A DNA stretch of 64,000 bases from Geothrix edaphica (GTDB taxonomy: Bacteria; Acidobacteriota; Holophagae; Holophagales; Holophagaceae): NCBI RefSeq assembly GCF_030268045.1, contig NZ_BSDC01000004.1, positions 110,015 through 174,014 of the forward strand, in the 5' to 3' direction. Of the stretch, positions 41,833 to 51,333 are shown one piece after another. Both the position numbers and the translations under genes were made by a program. The notes below the pieces were generated by a model. That model worked only from the letters and a program-made list of their open reading frames with translations. It searched no databases and was not told where the DNA came from. How positions within the stretch are numbered: position 1 is the stretch's first letter; each line of letters begins with the position of its first letter.

Positions 41833-43323
41833 TCAGCGCGGCGCGGAAGGGTTCACGGCGCCCGTGACGGGCAGGGCCACCCGCCCGTGCGGCAGCCGGG
41901 CCGGCATCTCCGCCAGCTCCCAGGCGGTGACGGCCATGGCCTGGGCGCCCTGAACCAGCTGGTCCGGCACCAGGTGGTCCGGGTAGTCCATCTGGCTGTG
42001 GTGGGTGCCGAGGAAGTAGTCCACGGGTTCCTGGATGGCGGCGAAAGCCGGCACCCCGGCCCGGTCAAAGGGGGCATGGTCCGTGCTGCCCATGACGCGG
42101 AGGGAGAGCTCCTTCACGCCCAGGTCGTTCAGGGGGGCGATGGCCTGGGCCATGAGGCGACGACAGTTCTCGCGCCCCTGCAGGGTGAAGCCCTGCACCA
42201 TGCCCGTGCCCATGTCATCGACCAGCACGGCCTGGATGGCGTCCAGCTCGGCCTTGTGGGCTTCGACATAGGCGCGGGAGCCCAGCAGGCCCTGCTCCTC
42301 GCCGCTCCAGAGGATCACCCGCAGGGTCCGGCGGGGCTTGAGGCCCGTGGCCTGGAAGGCGCGCAGCACCTCCAGGGCGACGGAGCTGCCCGTGGCGTTG
42401 TCCGTGGCGCCGGTGCCCAGGTCCCAGCTGTCCAGGTGCCCGCCCACGACGACGACTTCACCGGGCTGCTCCCGGCCGGGGATCTCGCCCACGACGTTGT
42501 AGGCCTGCACCGGAGCTGCGGAGAAGGTGCCACCCAGGGACAGTTCGAGCGTCACCGGCTCCTTCCGCGCCAGCAGGCGCAGCAACATCCGGTAGGGCTC
42601 CTGGGGCGCGTAGGCCGCGGGGAGCGCGAGCTTTTTCGGGTCGCGACCGGCGCCTCCGCTGGTGAAGCTGAGGCCGTTCTTCCGACCGGACATGGACAGG
42701 GTGGCCAGGGCGCCTTCGTCGAGGAGGAACTGCGTCATGGCCGCCTGTTCCGCCTGGTAGGTCTCGAACCCGCCGCCGCGGCGGGACAGGGGCGGGCGCT
42801 TGTCGTCGGGGTTGGTGCGCAGCAGGATCCGGCCCTTCAGCTGTCCCTTGAAGGCCTTCAGCTCTTCCAGGTTCCGGGCGTCCACCAGGAGCAGGTCACC
42901 CTTCACGAGGCCCTTGGTCCCCGGGGTCCAGGCCAGCTGGTCCACCCGGAAGCGGAGGCGGTTGTGGGTGAGCAGGCGGGCGCTGTCCACTCCGCGCGTC
43001 CAGGCCAGGCCGAAGTCGTAGGCCTCCTCATGGACATTCACCGCGCCGAGCCGCTTCATCTCGGCCATGGCCCAGGCCTGGGCCTGCCGCAGCTGCTCCG
43101 AGCCCGTGAGGCGGGGGCCGATGACGTCGCACAGGTGCTCCACCCGGGCGACCACTTCGGTGTGCTCCTTGATCTCGCGCAGCAGCTTGCCGGCGGGGGT
43201 GTCCGGGTAGTCCTTCAGCACCGGCACGGGCGAAGGGGCCGGTGGAGCGGCCGCAAAAGGCGACTGGGCCTGGAGGAGGGCGGCCAGGGTCAGCCCGAAC
43301 AGGGCGGCGGGAATCCGCGGCAT
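41833..43323 (-). CDS. Secreted M28-family metallopeptidase
   Basis: A 496-residue protein with a Sec signal peptide (MPRIPAALFGLTLAALLQAQ). A PA-like insert (LVKGDLLLVDARN...GRILLR) is followed by the zinc peptidase domain. Zinc ligands and catalytic residues are visible: GGHLDSWDLGTGATDNATG, WSGEEQGLLGS, VDDMGTG, STDHAPFDRAG and FLGTHHSQMDYPDH. This fits the carboxypeptidase Q-like M28 peptidases, probably periplasmic or secreted. It is convergent with the antiporter gene. Confidence 0.92.
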   Translation of the reverse strand: MPRIPAALFGLTLAALLQAQSPFAAAPPAPSPVPVLKDYPDTPAGKLLREIKEHTEVVARVEHLCDVIGPRLTGSEQLRQAQAWAMAEMKRLGAVNVHEEAYDFGLAWTRGVDSARLLTHNRLRFRVDQLAWTPGTKGLVKGDLLLVDARNLEELKAFKGQLKGRILLRTNPDDKRPPLSRRGGGFETYQAEQAAMTQFLLDEGALATLSMSGRKNGLSFTSGGAGRDPKKLALPAAYAPQEPYRMLLRLLARKEPVTLELSLGGTFSAAPVQAYNVVGEIPGREQPGEVVVVGGHLDSWDLGTGATDNATGSSVALEVLRAFQATGLKPRRTLRVILWSGEEQGLLGSRAYVEAHKAELDAIQAVLVDDMGTGMVQGFTLQGRENCRRLMAQAIAPLNDLGVKELSLRVMGSTDHAPFDRAGVPAFAAIQEPVDYFLGTHHSQMDYPDHLVPDQLVQGAQAMAVTAWELAEMPARLPHGRVALPVTGAVNPSAPR

Positions 43324-43396
43324 GGGAACTCCTGATGGGAAGGCTGGCTCCAGAAAACATCAAAAAACGAGGTATGGCAAGCGGGGGCTGGGGCGG

Positions 43397-43427
43397 TATG
43401 ATGACGATGTTTCGGGAAATAACGAAA
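43397..43427 (+). promoter_or_regulatory. Promoter -10 and ArsR-type operator before the first arsR
   Basis: TATGAT (43397-43402) is a good -10 candidate, with a weak TGGCAA 16 bases upstream. TTTCG-8-CGAAA (43410-43427) is an inverted repeat ending at the ATG. It matches the half-sites of the operator before the second arsR, supporting a shared arsenite-responsive site. Confidence 0.55.
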
Positions 43428-43816
43428 TGACCTCAGACCCCCTCCGTCCCCTCGTGGACACCCTCAAGACCCTGGCCCACCCCGTGCGCCTGCGCATCCT
43501 CGCGCTGCTGCACGCGGGGGAGCTCTGCGTCTGCGAGGTGGCCGAGGTGCTGGGCCTGGCGCCCTCCACCGTGTCCGAGCACCTCACGGGCCTGCGCCGG
43601 ACGGGCCTGGTGCGGGAATGGAAGGTGGGCCGCTGGGTCCACGTGGCCCTCTCCGACGAGGCCTCCGTCCGCCCCCTGCTGGAGGCCCTGTGGCCCCTCA
43701 TGGCCGGGGCCGAGGCCGAGCTTTCCCGCGACCGCGCCCAGGCCCGCGCCCTGCGCTGCGACACCTGCGATCCCGTCGCCTGTCCCCCCTCACGCAGTTC
43801 CAAGGAGCACGCATGA
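43427..43816 (+). CDS. arsR: ArsR family arsenite-responsive repressor
   Basis: A 129-residue winged-helix regulator. The arsenite-binding motif is in the DNA-recognition helix region, ELCVCEVAEVLGLAPSTVSEHL, as in classic ArsR (CVC). A C-terminal extension holds four more cysteines (LRCDTCDPVACPPS). It represses the operon and releases DNA on As(III). It overlaps the next gene by ATGA. Confidence 0.92.
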   Translation: MTSDPLRPLVDTLKTLAHPVRLRILALLHAGELCVCEVAEVLGLAPSTVSEHLTGLRRTGLVREWKVGRWVHVALSDEASVRPLLEALWPLMAGAEAELSRDRAQARALRCDTCDPVACPPSRSSKEHA

Positions 43817-44154
43817 CCTCCCAGACCCAGGCCCAGCCCGAGACTGAAACCACCGGTCTCAGCGAGATCACCCTCAACCTCATCGCCCTGGGCGCCGCCA
43901 TCGGCTCCAATGCCGAGCGGGCCTTCCGCGCCCATCAGAGCCGCCTGGAAGAGCTGGGCGTGGCCAAGGAGGACATGATCGAGGCCGTGAACATGGCCCT
44001 GCGGGTGAAGGGCGATCCCCATTCGCAGATCATGGCCCTGGCCCAGACCGCGCTGGTCGGCGAGAGCGCCGGCGGCTGCTGCGGTGGCGCCTGCGCCTGC
44101 GAGGAGGCGGGCGGCCAGAAGGGCGATTGCGGCGACGACTGCGACTGCAAGTAG
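43813..44154 (+). CDS. AhpD/CMD-like protein with C-terminal cysteine tail
   Basis: A 113-residue protein. Residues about 15-80 resemble the carboxymuconolactone decarboxylase/AhpD fold (SEITLNLIALGAAIGSNAERAF ... MIEAVNMALRVKG), but the redox CxxC of AhpD is replaced by NAER. The C-terminal ~27 residues contain seven cysteines (GGCCGGACACEEAGG, DCGDDCDCK). It sits between arsR and acr3 with overlapping translation. I infer an arsenite- or thiol-binding accessory protein, perhaps a chaperone to the pump; no function is established. Confidence 0.75.
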   Translation: MTSQTQAQPETETTGLSEITLNLIALGAAIGSNAERAFRAHQSRLEELGVAKEDMIEAVNMALRVKGDPHSQIMALAQTALVGESAGGCCGGACACEEAGGQKGDCGDDCDCK

Positions 44155-44163
44155 GAGACGGAA

Positions 44164-45258
<1,095 letters not shown>

Positions 45259-45261
45259 GCC

Positions 45262-45675
45262 ATGGGCATCTTCGACGGCAGGGGCATGGTGATCCAGGGG
45301 CTGCGCTTCCTGGCGCCGCAGGACGCGCTGACCGTGTTGAACGAAGGCGCCGTCCTGGTGGATCTCCGCCTCGACGAGCTGGCGGAGATGAAGGCCTTCA
45401 AGGTGCCCGAGACGATCCGCATCCCCCACGAGGAACTCCCCGGCCTGCTCGCCGAGCTGCCCGCGGATCGCCCCCTGCTGCTGGCGGACAGCTCGGGTGT
45501 CTACACCAAGGAAGCCGCGCACCGGCTGCTCGACCGCGGCTTCACCCAGGTGGCCTGCCTCAACGGCGGCATGCTCCTCTGGGACCAGGAGGGCCTGCCC
45601 GTGGCGACGGACGCCGCGGCCCTCCTTCACGGCGAGTGCCCTTGCGTGCTGCGCCCCCGGAAAGGCCACCGATGA
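45262..45675 (+). CDS. Rhodanese-like domain protein without the catalytic cysteine
   Basis: A 137-residue single rhodanese fold: GAVLVDLRLDELAEMKAF, IRIPHEELPGLLAELP, then the active-site loop ADSSGVYTKEAAHRL and LNGGMLLWDQEGLP. In active rhodaneses the loop begins with cysteine; here the position is serine. A CPC pair lies near the C-terminus (GECPCVLR). It lies between acr3 and an ArsN-like gene with ATGA overlap. A non-enzymatic or alternative cysteine chemistry is possible. Confidence 0.8.
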   Translation: MGIFDGRGMVIQGLRFLAPQDALTVLNEGAVLVDLRLDELAEMKAFKVPETIRIPHEELPGLLAELPADRPLLLADSSGVYTKEAAHRLLDRGFTQVACLNGGMLLWDQEGLPVATDAAALLHGECPCVLRPRKGHR

Positions 45676-46154
45676 TCCGCCCCGTGCTGCCCACCGACGC
45701 CCCGGCCCTGGCCGACATCTACAACCCCTATGTGCGGGGGACCATCATCACCTTCGAGGAGGAGGCGGTCTCGGTGGCCGAGATGGGGGCGCGCATCGCC
45801 AAGGTGACGGCCGCGTTTCCCTGGCTCGTGTGGGAGGAGGATGGCGTGGTGCTCGGCTACGCCTACGGCTCCACCTGGCGGGCCCGGCACGCCTACCGCT
45901 TCGCCGTGGAGACCGCCATCTACCTGGCGGATGGTCACCACGGGAAGGGCCGCGGCGCCGCGCTCTACGAGGCGCTGCTGGTGGAGCTCAAGCAGCGCGG
46001 CTTCCACTCGGCCTTGGGTTGCCTGAGTCTCCCCAACGCGCCCAGCGTGCGGCTCCACGAGAGGCTCGGTTTCCGGAAGGTGGGCCACATGACCGAGGCC
46101 GGCTGGAAGTTCGGCGCCTGGGTGGATGTGGGCTTCTGGGAACGGCTGCTCTGA
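45672..46154 (+). CDS. arsN: ArsN-like GNAT N-acetyltransferase
   Basis: A 160-residue acetyltransferase of the phosphinothricin/methionine-sulfoximine type: [17 protein letters not shown] at the N-terminus, the acetyl-CoA motif [20 protein letters not shown], and [25 protein letters not shown]. ArsN enzymes acetylate organoarsenical antibiotics such as arsinothricin. The ars location supports that role; the family call is firm, the substrate inferred. Confidence 0.82.
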   Translation: MIRPVLPTDAPALADIYNPYVRGTIITFEEEAVSVAEMGARIAKVTAAFPWLVWEEDGVVLGYAYGSTWRARHAYRFAVETAIYLADGHHGKGRGAALYEALLVELKQRGFHSALGCLSLPNAPSVRLHERLGFRKVGHMTEAGWKFGAWVDVGFWERLL

Positions 46155-46164
46155 AGGGATGACC

Positions 46165-46584
46165 ATGACCTCGATCCTCTTCCTCTGCGTGGCCAACAGC
46201 GCCCGGTCCCAGCTGGGCGAAGGCCTGGCGCGCCAGATCTTCCCGGGCTTCCACATCCAGAGCGCCGGCAGCCGGCCCAGCCGCGTGAACCCCTACGCCA
46301 TCGAGGCCCTGGCGGAGCGGGGCATCGATGCCTCGACGCACACCTCGAAGCCCGTTTCAGACATTGACCCGCCCTCCGTGGATCTGGTGGTCACCCTCTG
46401 CGCCGAGGAAGTGTGCCCCGCCTTCCTTGGCAGGGCCGAGCGCCTGCACTGGCCCATCGCCGATCCTGCCAGCGACGATCCTTCACTGACGCCCGAGAAC
46501 CTGCGGGCCCGCTTCCGGGCCGCGCGAGACGAGATCGCCCGCCGCCTGGAGGCTCTGGGCCGGGAACGGGGCTGGGTTTCCTGA
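46165..46584 (+). CDS. arsC: Thioredoxin-type arsenate reductase
   Basis: A 139-residue protein of the low-molecular-weight phosphatase fold. The P-loop [15 protein letters not shown] holds the nucleophilic cysteine, and TLCAEEVCP holds the two further cysteines that relay the disulfide. It reduces arsenate to arsenite for Acr3. ATG 46165 has AAGGG at 6 bases; an ATG two codons earlier is possible. The C-x4-C spacing is shorter than in pI258 ArsC. Confidence 0.9.
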   Translation: MTSILFLCVANSARSQLGEGLARQIFPGFHIQSAGSRPSRVNPYAIEALAERGIDASTHTSKPVSDIDPPSVDLVVTLCAEEVCPAFLGRAERLHWPIADPASDDPSLTPENLRARFRAARDEIARRLEALGRERGWVS

Positions 46585-46638
46585 ATTTCGAAAAAAATCG
46601 AAATTAGACCTTGCACGCTATTTCGATAAATATAGAAT
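46584..46638 (+). promoter_or_regulatory. Operator and promoter before the second arsR
   Basis: AATTTCGA-6-TCGAAATT (46584-46605) is an 8-base-arm palindrome beginning at the arsC stop. TTGCAC (46611-46616) and TAGAAT (46633-46638) are 16 bases apart. A further ATTTCGAT half-site overlaps the spacer. AGGAGG follows just before the ATG. This marks a second, separately controlled transcription unit. Confidence 0.65.
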
Positions 46639-46655
46639 TAACCCAGGAGGAGATC

Positions 46656-46991
46656 ATGACCGGGCGTGTGGAACAGGCGGCGGAGCGGCTGAAGGCCCTT
46701 GGGCATCCGGTCCGCCTGGCCATCCTGCGCCGCCTGGTGCAGGGCCCCGAGGCGGGGACGCCCGCCGGAGAGCTGCAATTGCGCCTGGACATCCCGGCCT
46801 CCACCCTCAGCCATCATCTGGCCACCCTCGCCGACGCCGGCCTGGTGCTGGTGGCCCGGGAAGGCACCACGCTCCGCTACCGGGCCGACTACGGCGTGCT
46901 GCGGGCGCTGACCGAATACCTCTGGCAGGACTGCTGCGCCGGCGGCGCGGCGGACGACCCCCAACCTTCGCCCTGCTGCCGCAGGGACTGA
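46656..46991 (+). CDS. arsR: ArsR family repressor with C-terminal cysteine pairs
   Basis: A 111-residue winged-helix regulator (LKALGHPVRLAILRRL, DIPASTLSHHLATLADAGLV). The recognition helix lacks the CVC motif; instead two cysteine pairs lie at the C-terminus (WQDCCAGG and SPCCRRD). This resembles the alternative As(III)-sensing ArsR subfamilies whose site evolved separately. It probably controls arsM, the permease and the small thioredoxin downstream. Confidence 0.88.
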   Translation: MTGRVEQAAERLKALGHPVRLAILRRLVQGPEAGTPAGELQLRLDIPASTLSHHLATLADAGLVLVAREGTTLRYRADYGVLRALTEYLWQDCCAGGAADDPQPSPCCRRD

Positions 46992-47058
46992 CCTTCCATC
47001 GTCCTGGGATGTGGATACCGACCGTGTCCCGGGAGACCTCCATCTGAAAGGCCCCACC

Positions 47059-47910
47059 ATGGAACCCGAAACCCTGAAATCCGCCGTCCGAGATCGCTAC
47101 GCCGGCTTCGTGAAGAACAATCAGAGCTGCTGTGGTCCGTCCACTTCCTGCGGGTGCGCGCCCGGCGACGCCAGCCTGGACGTGGGCTATGACCCGAAGG
47201 ACTTGGCCGCCGTGCCCGAGGGCGCCAACCTGGGCCTCGGCTGCGGCAACCCCGTGGCACTGGCCGCCCTGAAGCCCGGCGAGACTGTGCTGGACCTGGG
47301 CTCCGGCGCGGGCTTCGATGCCTTCCTCGCCGCCCAGCGCGTGGGCCCCGAGGGTCGCGTCATCGGTGTGGACATGACGCCGGAGATGATCGCCCGGGCC
47401 ACGGCCCTGGCCCGCAAGCACGGCTACGGGAACGTCGAGTTCCGTCAGGGCGACATCGAGGCCCTGCCCGTGGACGATGCCAGCGTGGACGTGATCCTCT
47501 CCAACTGCGTGGTGAACCTCGCCCCGGACAAGGCCAAGGTCTTCCGCGAGGCCTTCCGCGTGCTGAAGGCCGGCGGCCGCGTCCATGTCTCCGACCTCGT
47601 GCTGGCCCGGCCCCTGCCCGAAGCGCTGGTCCAGGACATGGATGCCTACGCCGCCTGCATCTCCGGCGCCATGCTGAAGGACGACTACCTGGCCGCCATT
47701 CGCGCCGCAGGCTTCCAGGGCGTGGCCGTGGCTTCCGAGCGGCACTTCGGCCTGGCGGAACTCTCGCCGGAATTGATGGCATTGGCGAAGCAGCGCTATC
47801 CGGGCATGAGCCCGGAGGAGTTGGAGCTCCTGGCCAGCTCCGTCGTCAGCATCCAGGTGGAGGCCACCAAGACCGGGAAGGCCTGCTGCGCCCCCACCTG
47901 CTGCGGCTGA
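47059..47910 (+). CDS. arsM: Arsenite S-adenosylmethionine methyltransferase
   Basis: A 283-residue class I methyltransferase. SAM motif I reads VLDLGSGAGFDAFLAA, followed by GVDMTPEMIARA. Arsenite-binding cysteines include the CC and CGC near the N-terminus (QSCCGPSTSCGC), ILSNCVVNL and the AACISGA region. The protein ends ACCAPTCCG. ArsM methylates As(III) to mono- and di-methyl forms. ATG 47059 has AAAGG upstream. Confidence 0.93.
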   Translation: MEPETLKSAVRDRYAGFVKNNQSCCGPSTSCGCAPGDASLDVGYDPKDLAAVPEGANLGLGCGNPVALAALKPGETVLDLGSGAGFDAFLAAQRVGPEGRVIGVDMTPEMIARATALARKHGYGNVEFRQGDIEALPVDDASVDVILSNCVVNLAPDKAKVFREAFRVLKAGGRVHVSDLVLARPLPEALVQDMDAYAACISGAMLKDDYLAAIRAAGFQGVAVASERHFGLAELSPELMALAKQRYPGMSPEELELLASSVVSIQVEATKTGKACCAPTCCG

Positions 47911-47920
47911 GGAGGAGAAG

Positions 47921-48991
47921 ATGGTGGAATCGAAAGGTTGTGCCTGCGCCTCGCCCGCACCCGCGCCGGGTGGGGGCTTCTGGAAATCGGGAGGGTGGCT
48001 GCTGGCCGCCCTCCCGGCCTGGATCGCGCTCTACCTGATCCTCCAGCCCCTCGCCGGCTGGCTGGCCTTCCGGACCCTGGGCCTGGCCCCGGGCAGCCGC
48101 CTGGGCGAGGCGGTGGCCTTCTTCGTCTTCGAAGCCCCGAAGGTGCTCATGCTCCTGGGCGCCGTGGTGCTGGGCGTCAGCTTCGTGCAGACCTACATCA
48201 GCCCCGAGCGCACCCGCGATCTGCTGGCCAAGCGCACCGGCGCCTGGAGCAACCTGCTGGCCTCGCTGCTGGGCATCGCCACCCCCTTCTGCTCCTGCTC
48301 GGCCGTGCCGCTCTTCATCGGCTTCGTTCGGGTGGGCGTGCCCCTGGGCGCCACCTTCAGCTTCCTGGTGTCGGCCCCCATGGTGAACGAGGTGGCGCTG
48401 TTCCTGCTGTTCGGCCTCTTCGGCTGGAGGATCGCCCTCCTCTACACCGTGACGGGCGTGGCCGTGGCCTTCGTCTCGGGCTGGATCCTCGGCAAGCTCC
48501 GCATGGAGCGCCACCTGGAGCCCTGGATCCTGGAGATCCCCTTCGAAGCCTCCAAGGCCTCCGACACCCCCATGGGGTTCGCCGCGCGCCTGGAGCTGGC
48601 CGTCCAGGCGACGAAGGACATCGTGGGGAAGGTGTGGATCTACGTCCTCATGGGCATCGGCGTCGGCGCCTTCCTCCACGGCTATGTGCCCGCCGAGCTG
48701 ATGGCCCGCGTCATGGGCAAGTCCGCCTGGTGGAGCGTGCCCCTGGCGGTGATCATCGGCGTGCCTCTGTATTCCAATGCCGCCGGCATCATCCCCATCG
48801 TGCAGGTGCTGCTGGCCAAGGGCGCGGCCCTGGGCACGGCCCTGGCCTTCATGATGGCGGTGACGGGCCTCTCGCTGCCGGAGACCGTCATCCTCCGCAA
48901 GGTGCTCAAGCCCCGGCTGCTGGCGGTCTTCCTCGGCACTGTAGCGGCGGGCATCGTACTGGTGGGGTTCCTGTTCAACGCGCTGCTATGA
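47921..48991 (+). CDS. arsP: ArsP-type permease (organoarsenical exporter family)
   Basis: A 356-residue protein with about eight helices of the DUF318/ArsP permease family. The diagnostic motif is GIATPFCSCSAVPLFIGF, then SFLVSAPMVNEVALFL and VPLYSNAAGIIPIVQVLL. ArsP proteins export trivalent methylarsenicals, which fits its place directly after arsM. The related SO_0444 group moves other metalloids, so the substrate is inferred. Confidence 0.85.
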   Translation: MVESKGCACASPAPAPGGGFWKSGGWLLAALPAWIALYLILQPLAGWLAFRTLGLAPGSRLGEAVAFFVFEAPKVLMLLGAVVLGVSFVQTYISPERTRDLLAKRTGAWSNLLASLLGIATPFCSCSAVPLFIGFVRVGVPLGATFSFLVSAPMVNEVALFLLFGLFGWRIALLYTVTGVAVAFVSGWILGKLRMERHLEPWILEIPFEASKASDTPMGFAARLELAVQATKDIVGKVWIYVLMGIGVGAFLHGYVPAELMARVMGKSAWWSVPLAVIIGVPLYSNAAGIIPIVQVLLAKGAALGTALAFMMAVTGLSLPETVILRKVLKPRLLAVFLGTVAAGIVLVGFLFNALL

Positions 48992-49006
48992 CTTGTAAAG
49001 GAAACC

Positions 49007-49101
49007 ACCCACGCGGAGAGCGCGGAGAAAGCAGAGGTGAGCAGAGAAAGCCTGGCCTTTCTTCTCTGCGTACCTCCTTTCCCTCCGCGTTCTCTGCGTG
49101 T
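49007..49101. repeat. Long imperfect palindrome between arsP and the thioredoxin gene
   Basis: CACGCGGAGAGCGCGGAGA and AGCAGAGAAAG on the left mirror CTTTCTTCTCTGCG and TCCGCGTTCTCTGCGTG on the right, around CCTGGC. The pattern resembles the dispersed 'CGCGGAGA' intergenic repeats known in several delta-proteobacterial and acidobacterial genomes. It could fold into a hairpin in RNA. No gene. Confidence 0.6.
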
Positions 49102-49134
49102 GTTTTTCATGCCTGTTAATAACGAGGTGATGCC

Positions 49135-49365
49135 ATGAAGATCGAAGTGCTGGGCAGCGGCTGCGCCAAATGCAAGCTGCTGGCGGAGCGGGCCGAGGAG
49201 GCCGCGAAGGAGCTGGGGGTGGACTTCACGCTGGTGAAGGTCACGGAGTACCCGGACATCGTGGCCCGGGGCGTGATGTCCACACCAGGCCTCGTGGTGG
49301 ACGGCGTGGTGAAAAGCCAGGGCCACGTGCCCACGGTGGCGGCCATCCGGGATCTGCTGCGGTAG
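49135..49365 (+). CDS. Small thioredoxin-fold protein (redox-active disulfide protein 2)
   Basis: A 76-residue protein starting MKIEVLGSGCAKCKLLAERA, with the CxxC active site (CAKC) and the TPGLVVDGVV cis-proline segment. Such small thioredoxins often follow permeases of the ArsP/SO_0444 type and may reduce arsenicals or the enzymes that handle them. It ends the arsenic island. Confidence 0.9.
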   Translation: MKIEVLGSGCAKCKLLAERAEEAAKELGVDFTLVKVTEYPDIVARGVMSTPGLVVDGVVKSQGHVPTVAAIRDLLR

Positions 49366-49392
49366 GATTTCCTTCTGTCTCCGGGGAATCCC

Positions 49393-50436
49393 ATGCGCAT
49401 CGGCATTCTGGGTTATGGCCGCTTCGGGAGGGCGCTGGGGGCGCTTCTCCACGAGGCCGGCCATGCCTATCGGGCCTGGGATCCGGTGGCGGAGATTCCT
49501 GCCGAACGCCTGGTGGGTGGGCCTTCGGAGCTGGCGGAAACTTCTGAAACCCTGGTGCTGGCGGTGCCCATCGCCGCCCAGGCCGCCGCGCTGGCGGGCC
49601 TTCGGCCCCACCTCCGGCCGGACCACCTGGTCTTCGACGTGGGCAGCGTGAAGTCGGGGCCCTGCAGCTTGATGGACGCCCAGCTGGGAGCGGCCATCCC
49701 CCACGCCGGGACGCATCCCCTCTTCGGTCCCGTGAGCCTGGCCCGGGCAGAGCGGCCCCTGCGCGTGGTGCTCTGCCCCTCGACCCACCATCCCGCCGCG
49801 GCCGACCGGGTGCAGACCCTGTTCGAAGGCCTCGGCTGCGAGGTGCTGCGCCAGAGCCCGGAGGACCATGACCGGGTGATGGCCACCACCCACGCCCTCA
49901 CCTTCTTCATCGCCAAGGGCCTGCTGGCCGTGGGCGCCGGGGCCGAGCTGCCCTTCACGCCGCCCTCCTTCCACGCCATCGCCCGCACGCTGGAATCCGT
50001 GCGGGAGGACGCCGGGCACCTCTTCGCCGCCCTCCAGAACCAGAACCCCTTCGCCGCCGGGGCCCGGGAGGGCCTGCTGGAGGCGCTCTCCGCCATCCAC
50101 CAGAGCCTGGCGGAAGCCGTGGCGGAAGGCTCGGACGAGCAGCAGCTCGCCATCCCCAGCTTGGGGGAGCGGTCCCCGATCCTGCAGGAGACCCGCGACA
50201 ACATCGACGCCCTGGACCAGGAGCTGGTGGCCCTGCTGGCCCGCCGCACCGAGCTGGTGCTCCGCGCCGGCCGCGCCAAGGCCGAGCTGGGCCTCCCCGT
50301 GCACGATCCCGAGCGCGAGACCGCCCAGCTCCAGGCCCGCCGCGCCTGGGCCCATGAGGCCCACCTGGACATGCAGGGCGTGGAGGACGTCTTCCGCGCC
50401 GTCCTGCGGGCCTCGCGCGCCGCTCAGGGACGCTGA
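49393..50436 (+). CDS. tyrA: Prephenate dehydrogenase-chorismate mutase fusion
   Basis: A 347-residue bifunctional protein for tyrosine synthesis. The N-terminal Rossmann/prephenate dehydrogenase domain (about 1-250) shows GILGYGRFGRALG, FDVGSVKSGP, THPLFGP and MATTHALTFFIAKGL. The C-terminal AroQ-type chorismate mutase (about 258-345) shows RDNIDALDQELVALLARRTELV and DPERE. The order is the reverse of the enterobacterial TyrA. ATG follows a GGGGAATCCC stretch. Confidence 0.92.
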   Translation: MRIGILGYGRFGRALGALLHEAGHAYRAWDPVAEIPAERLVGGPSELAETSETLVLAVPIAAQAAALAGLRPHLRPDHLVFDVGSVKSGPCSLMDAQLGAAIPHAGTHPLFGPVSLARAERPLRVVLCPSTHHPAAADRVQTLFEGLGCEVLRQSPEDHDRVMATTHALTFFIAKGLLAVGAGAELPFTPPSFHAIARTLESVREDAGHLFAALQNQNPFAAGAREGLLEALSAIHQSLAEAVAEGSDEQQLAIPSLGERSPILQETRDNIDALDQELVALLARRTELVLRAGRAKAELGLPVHDPERETAQLQARRAWAHEAHLDMQGVEDVFRAVLRASRAAQGR

Positions 50437-50440
50437 GCCG

Positions 50441-51142
50441 TCAGAAGGGCAGATCCAGCGCCTTGCACAGGAAGGCGACGAGCGGGGAGGCCTGCCGACA
50501 GGCGGCGGTCACCTGGTCGACGAAATCGGGCGCCAGCACCTGGGCGTTCGTGAAGCCGGTGGACGTGTAGAAGTCCTTGAGCTTGAGATCCTCCGCGCAG
50601 GGGTGGGCCGGATCAAAGCCTTGGGGGACCCGCATGAGCGCGTCGCCTTCGATCTCCAGGCCGGACTTCCGCAGGGCCTTCCAGGCTGCGGGCCTGGCGG
50701 CGATGGCCTGGCGGACCTTGAACAGCGAATCGGGATCCGGGTGCCAGAGGCCGCCGCCCGCGAAGCTTCCGCCGGGCTCCAGGTGGAGGTAGAAGCCGGG
50801 CCCGTGGACGCCGCCCGCCTGCATGGTCCGGTGGGGGAAGTGGGCCGCGATGTGGGTCTTGTAGGGCGTCTTGTCCTTGGCGAACCGCGTGTCGCGGTAG
50901 ATCCGGAACATGGAGCCGCCCGAGGGCCGCGGGTCGGCGATGACATGGCGGCTGACGGAGGCCAGCGGACCGCTGAAGGCGGCGATGAGCCGCAGCATGG
51001 GGTCGCGGGCCTCGGCCTCGTACCGCGCCTTGTTCTCCAGGAACCACGCGCGGTCGTTGTGCGCCTTCAGGTCCTTCAGGAACCGGAAGAAGCTGGGCCC
51101 CAGCGGATTTTCTGGTCCAGAGGAAGTCGTCTTCGCGGCCAC
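50441..51142 (-). CDS. DUF2461 family protein
   Basis: A 233-residue soluble protein that matches DUF2461: FFRFLKDLKAHNDRAWFLENKARYE, SMFRIYRDTRFAKDKTPYKTH, GPGFYLHLEPGGSFAGGGLW. These proteins are widespread and uncharacterised. It is convergent with tyrA and lies downstream of the superoxide dismutase region. Confidence 0.88.
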   Translation of the reverse strand: MAAKTTSSGPENPLGPSFFRFLKDLKAHNDRAWFLENKARYEAEARDPMLRLIAAFSGPLASVSRHVIADPRPSGGSMFRIYRDTRFAKDKTPYKTHIAAHFPHRTMQAGGVHGPGFYLHLEPGGSFAGGGLWHPDPDSLFKVRQAIAARPAAWKALRKSGLEIEGDALMRVPQGFDPAHPCAEDLKLKDFYTSTGFTNAQVLAPDFVDQVTAACRQASPLVAFLCKALDLPF

Positions 51143-51186
51143 GTCGCCTCCGGGAGGGTGCCATCAGGTTACGCCCAAAATGAGGC

Positions 51187-51208
51187 GGGCCCCCATTTCG
51201 GGGGGCCC
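51187..51208 (-). terminator. Hairpin downstream of the displaced sod 3' end
   Basis: GGGCCCCC/GGGGGGCCC with loop ATTTC. It stands ~45 bases after the displaced sod stop on the minus strand. It is plausibly the original sod terminator, now separated from the intact gene by element D. Confidence 0.6.
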
Positions 51209-51252
51209 AACCGCGAGCACGCGTTGAGAGGCGTCGAGGCGCCCCGCGCGGC

Positions 51253-51333
51253 CTATTTCCCGAAGCGCTTGCTGACTTCGCTCCACTTGATGTTCTCGAC
51301 GAACGCGTCGAGGTACTTCGCGCGGGCGGTGCC
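51253..51333 (-). pseudogene. Displaced 3'-end copy of the superoxide dismutase gene
   Basis: These 81 bases repeat 51434-51514, the last ~26 codons of sod with the stop. The only differences lie in the last two codons: AAA TAG here, AAG TAA in the intact gene. The protein end RFGK-stop is unchanged. There is no start. Element D lies between the copies. Confidence 0.85.
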
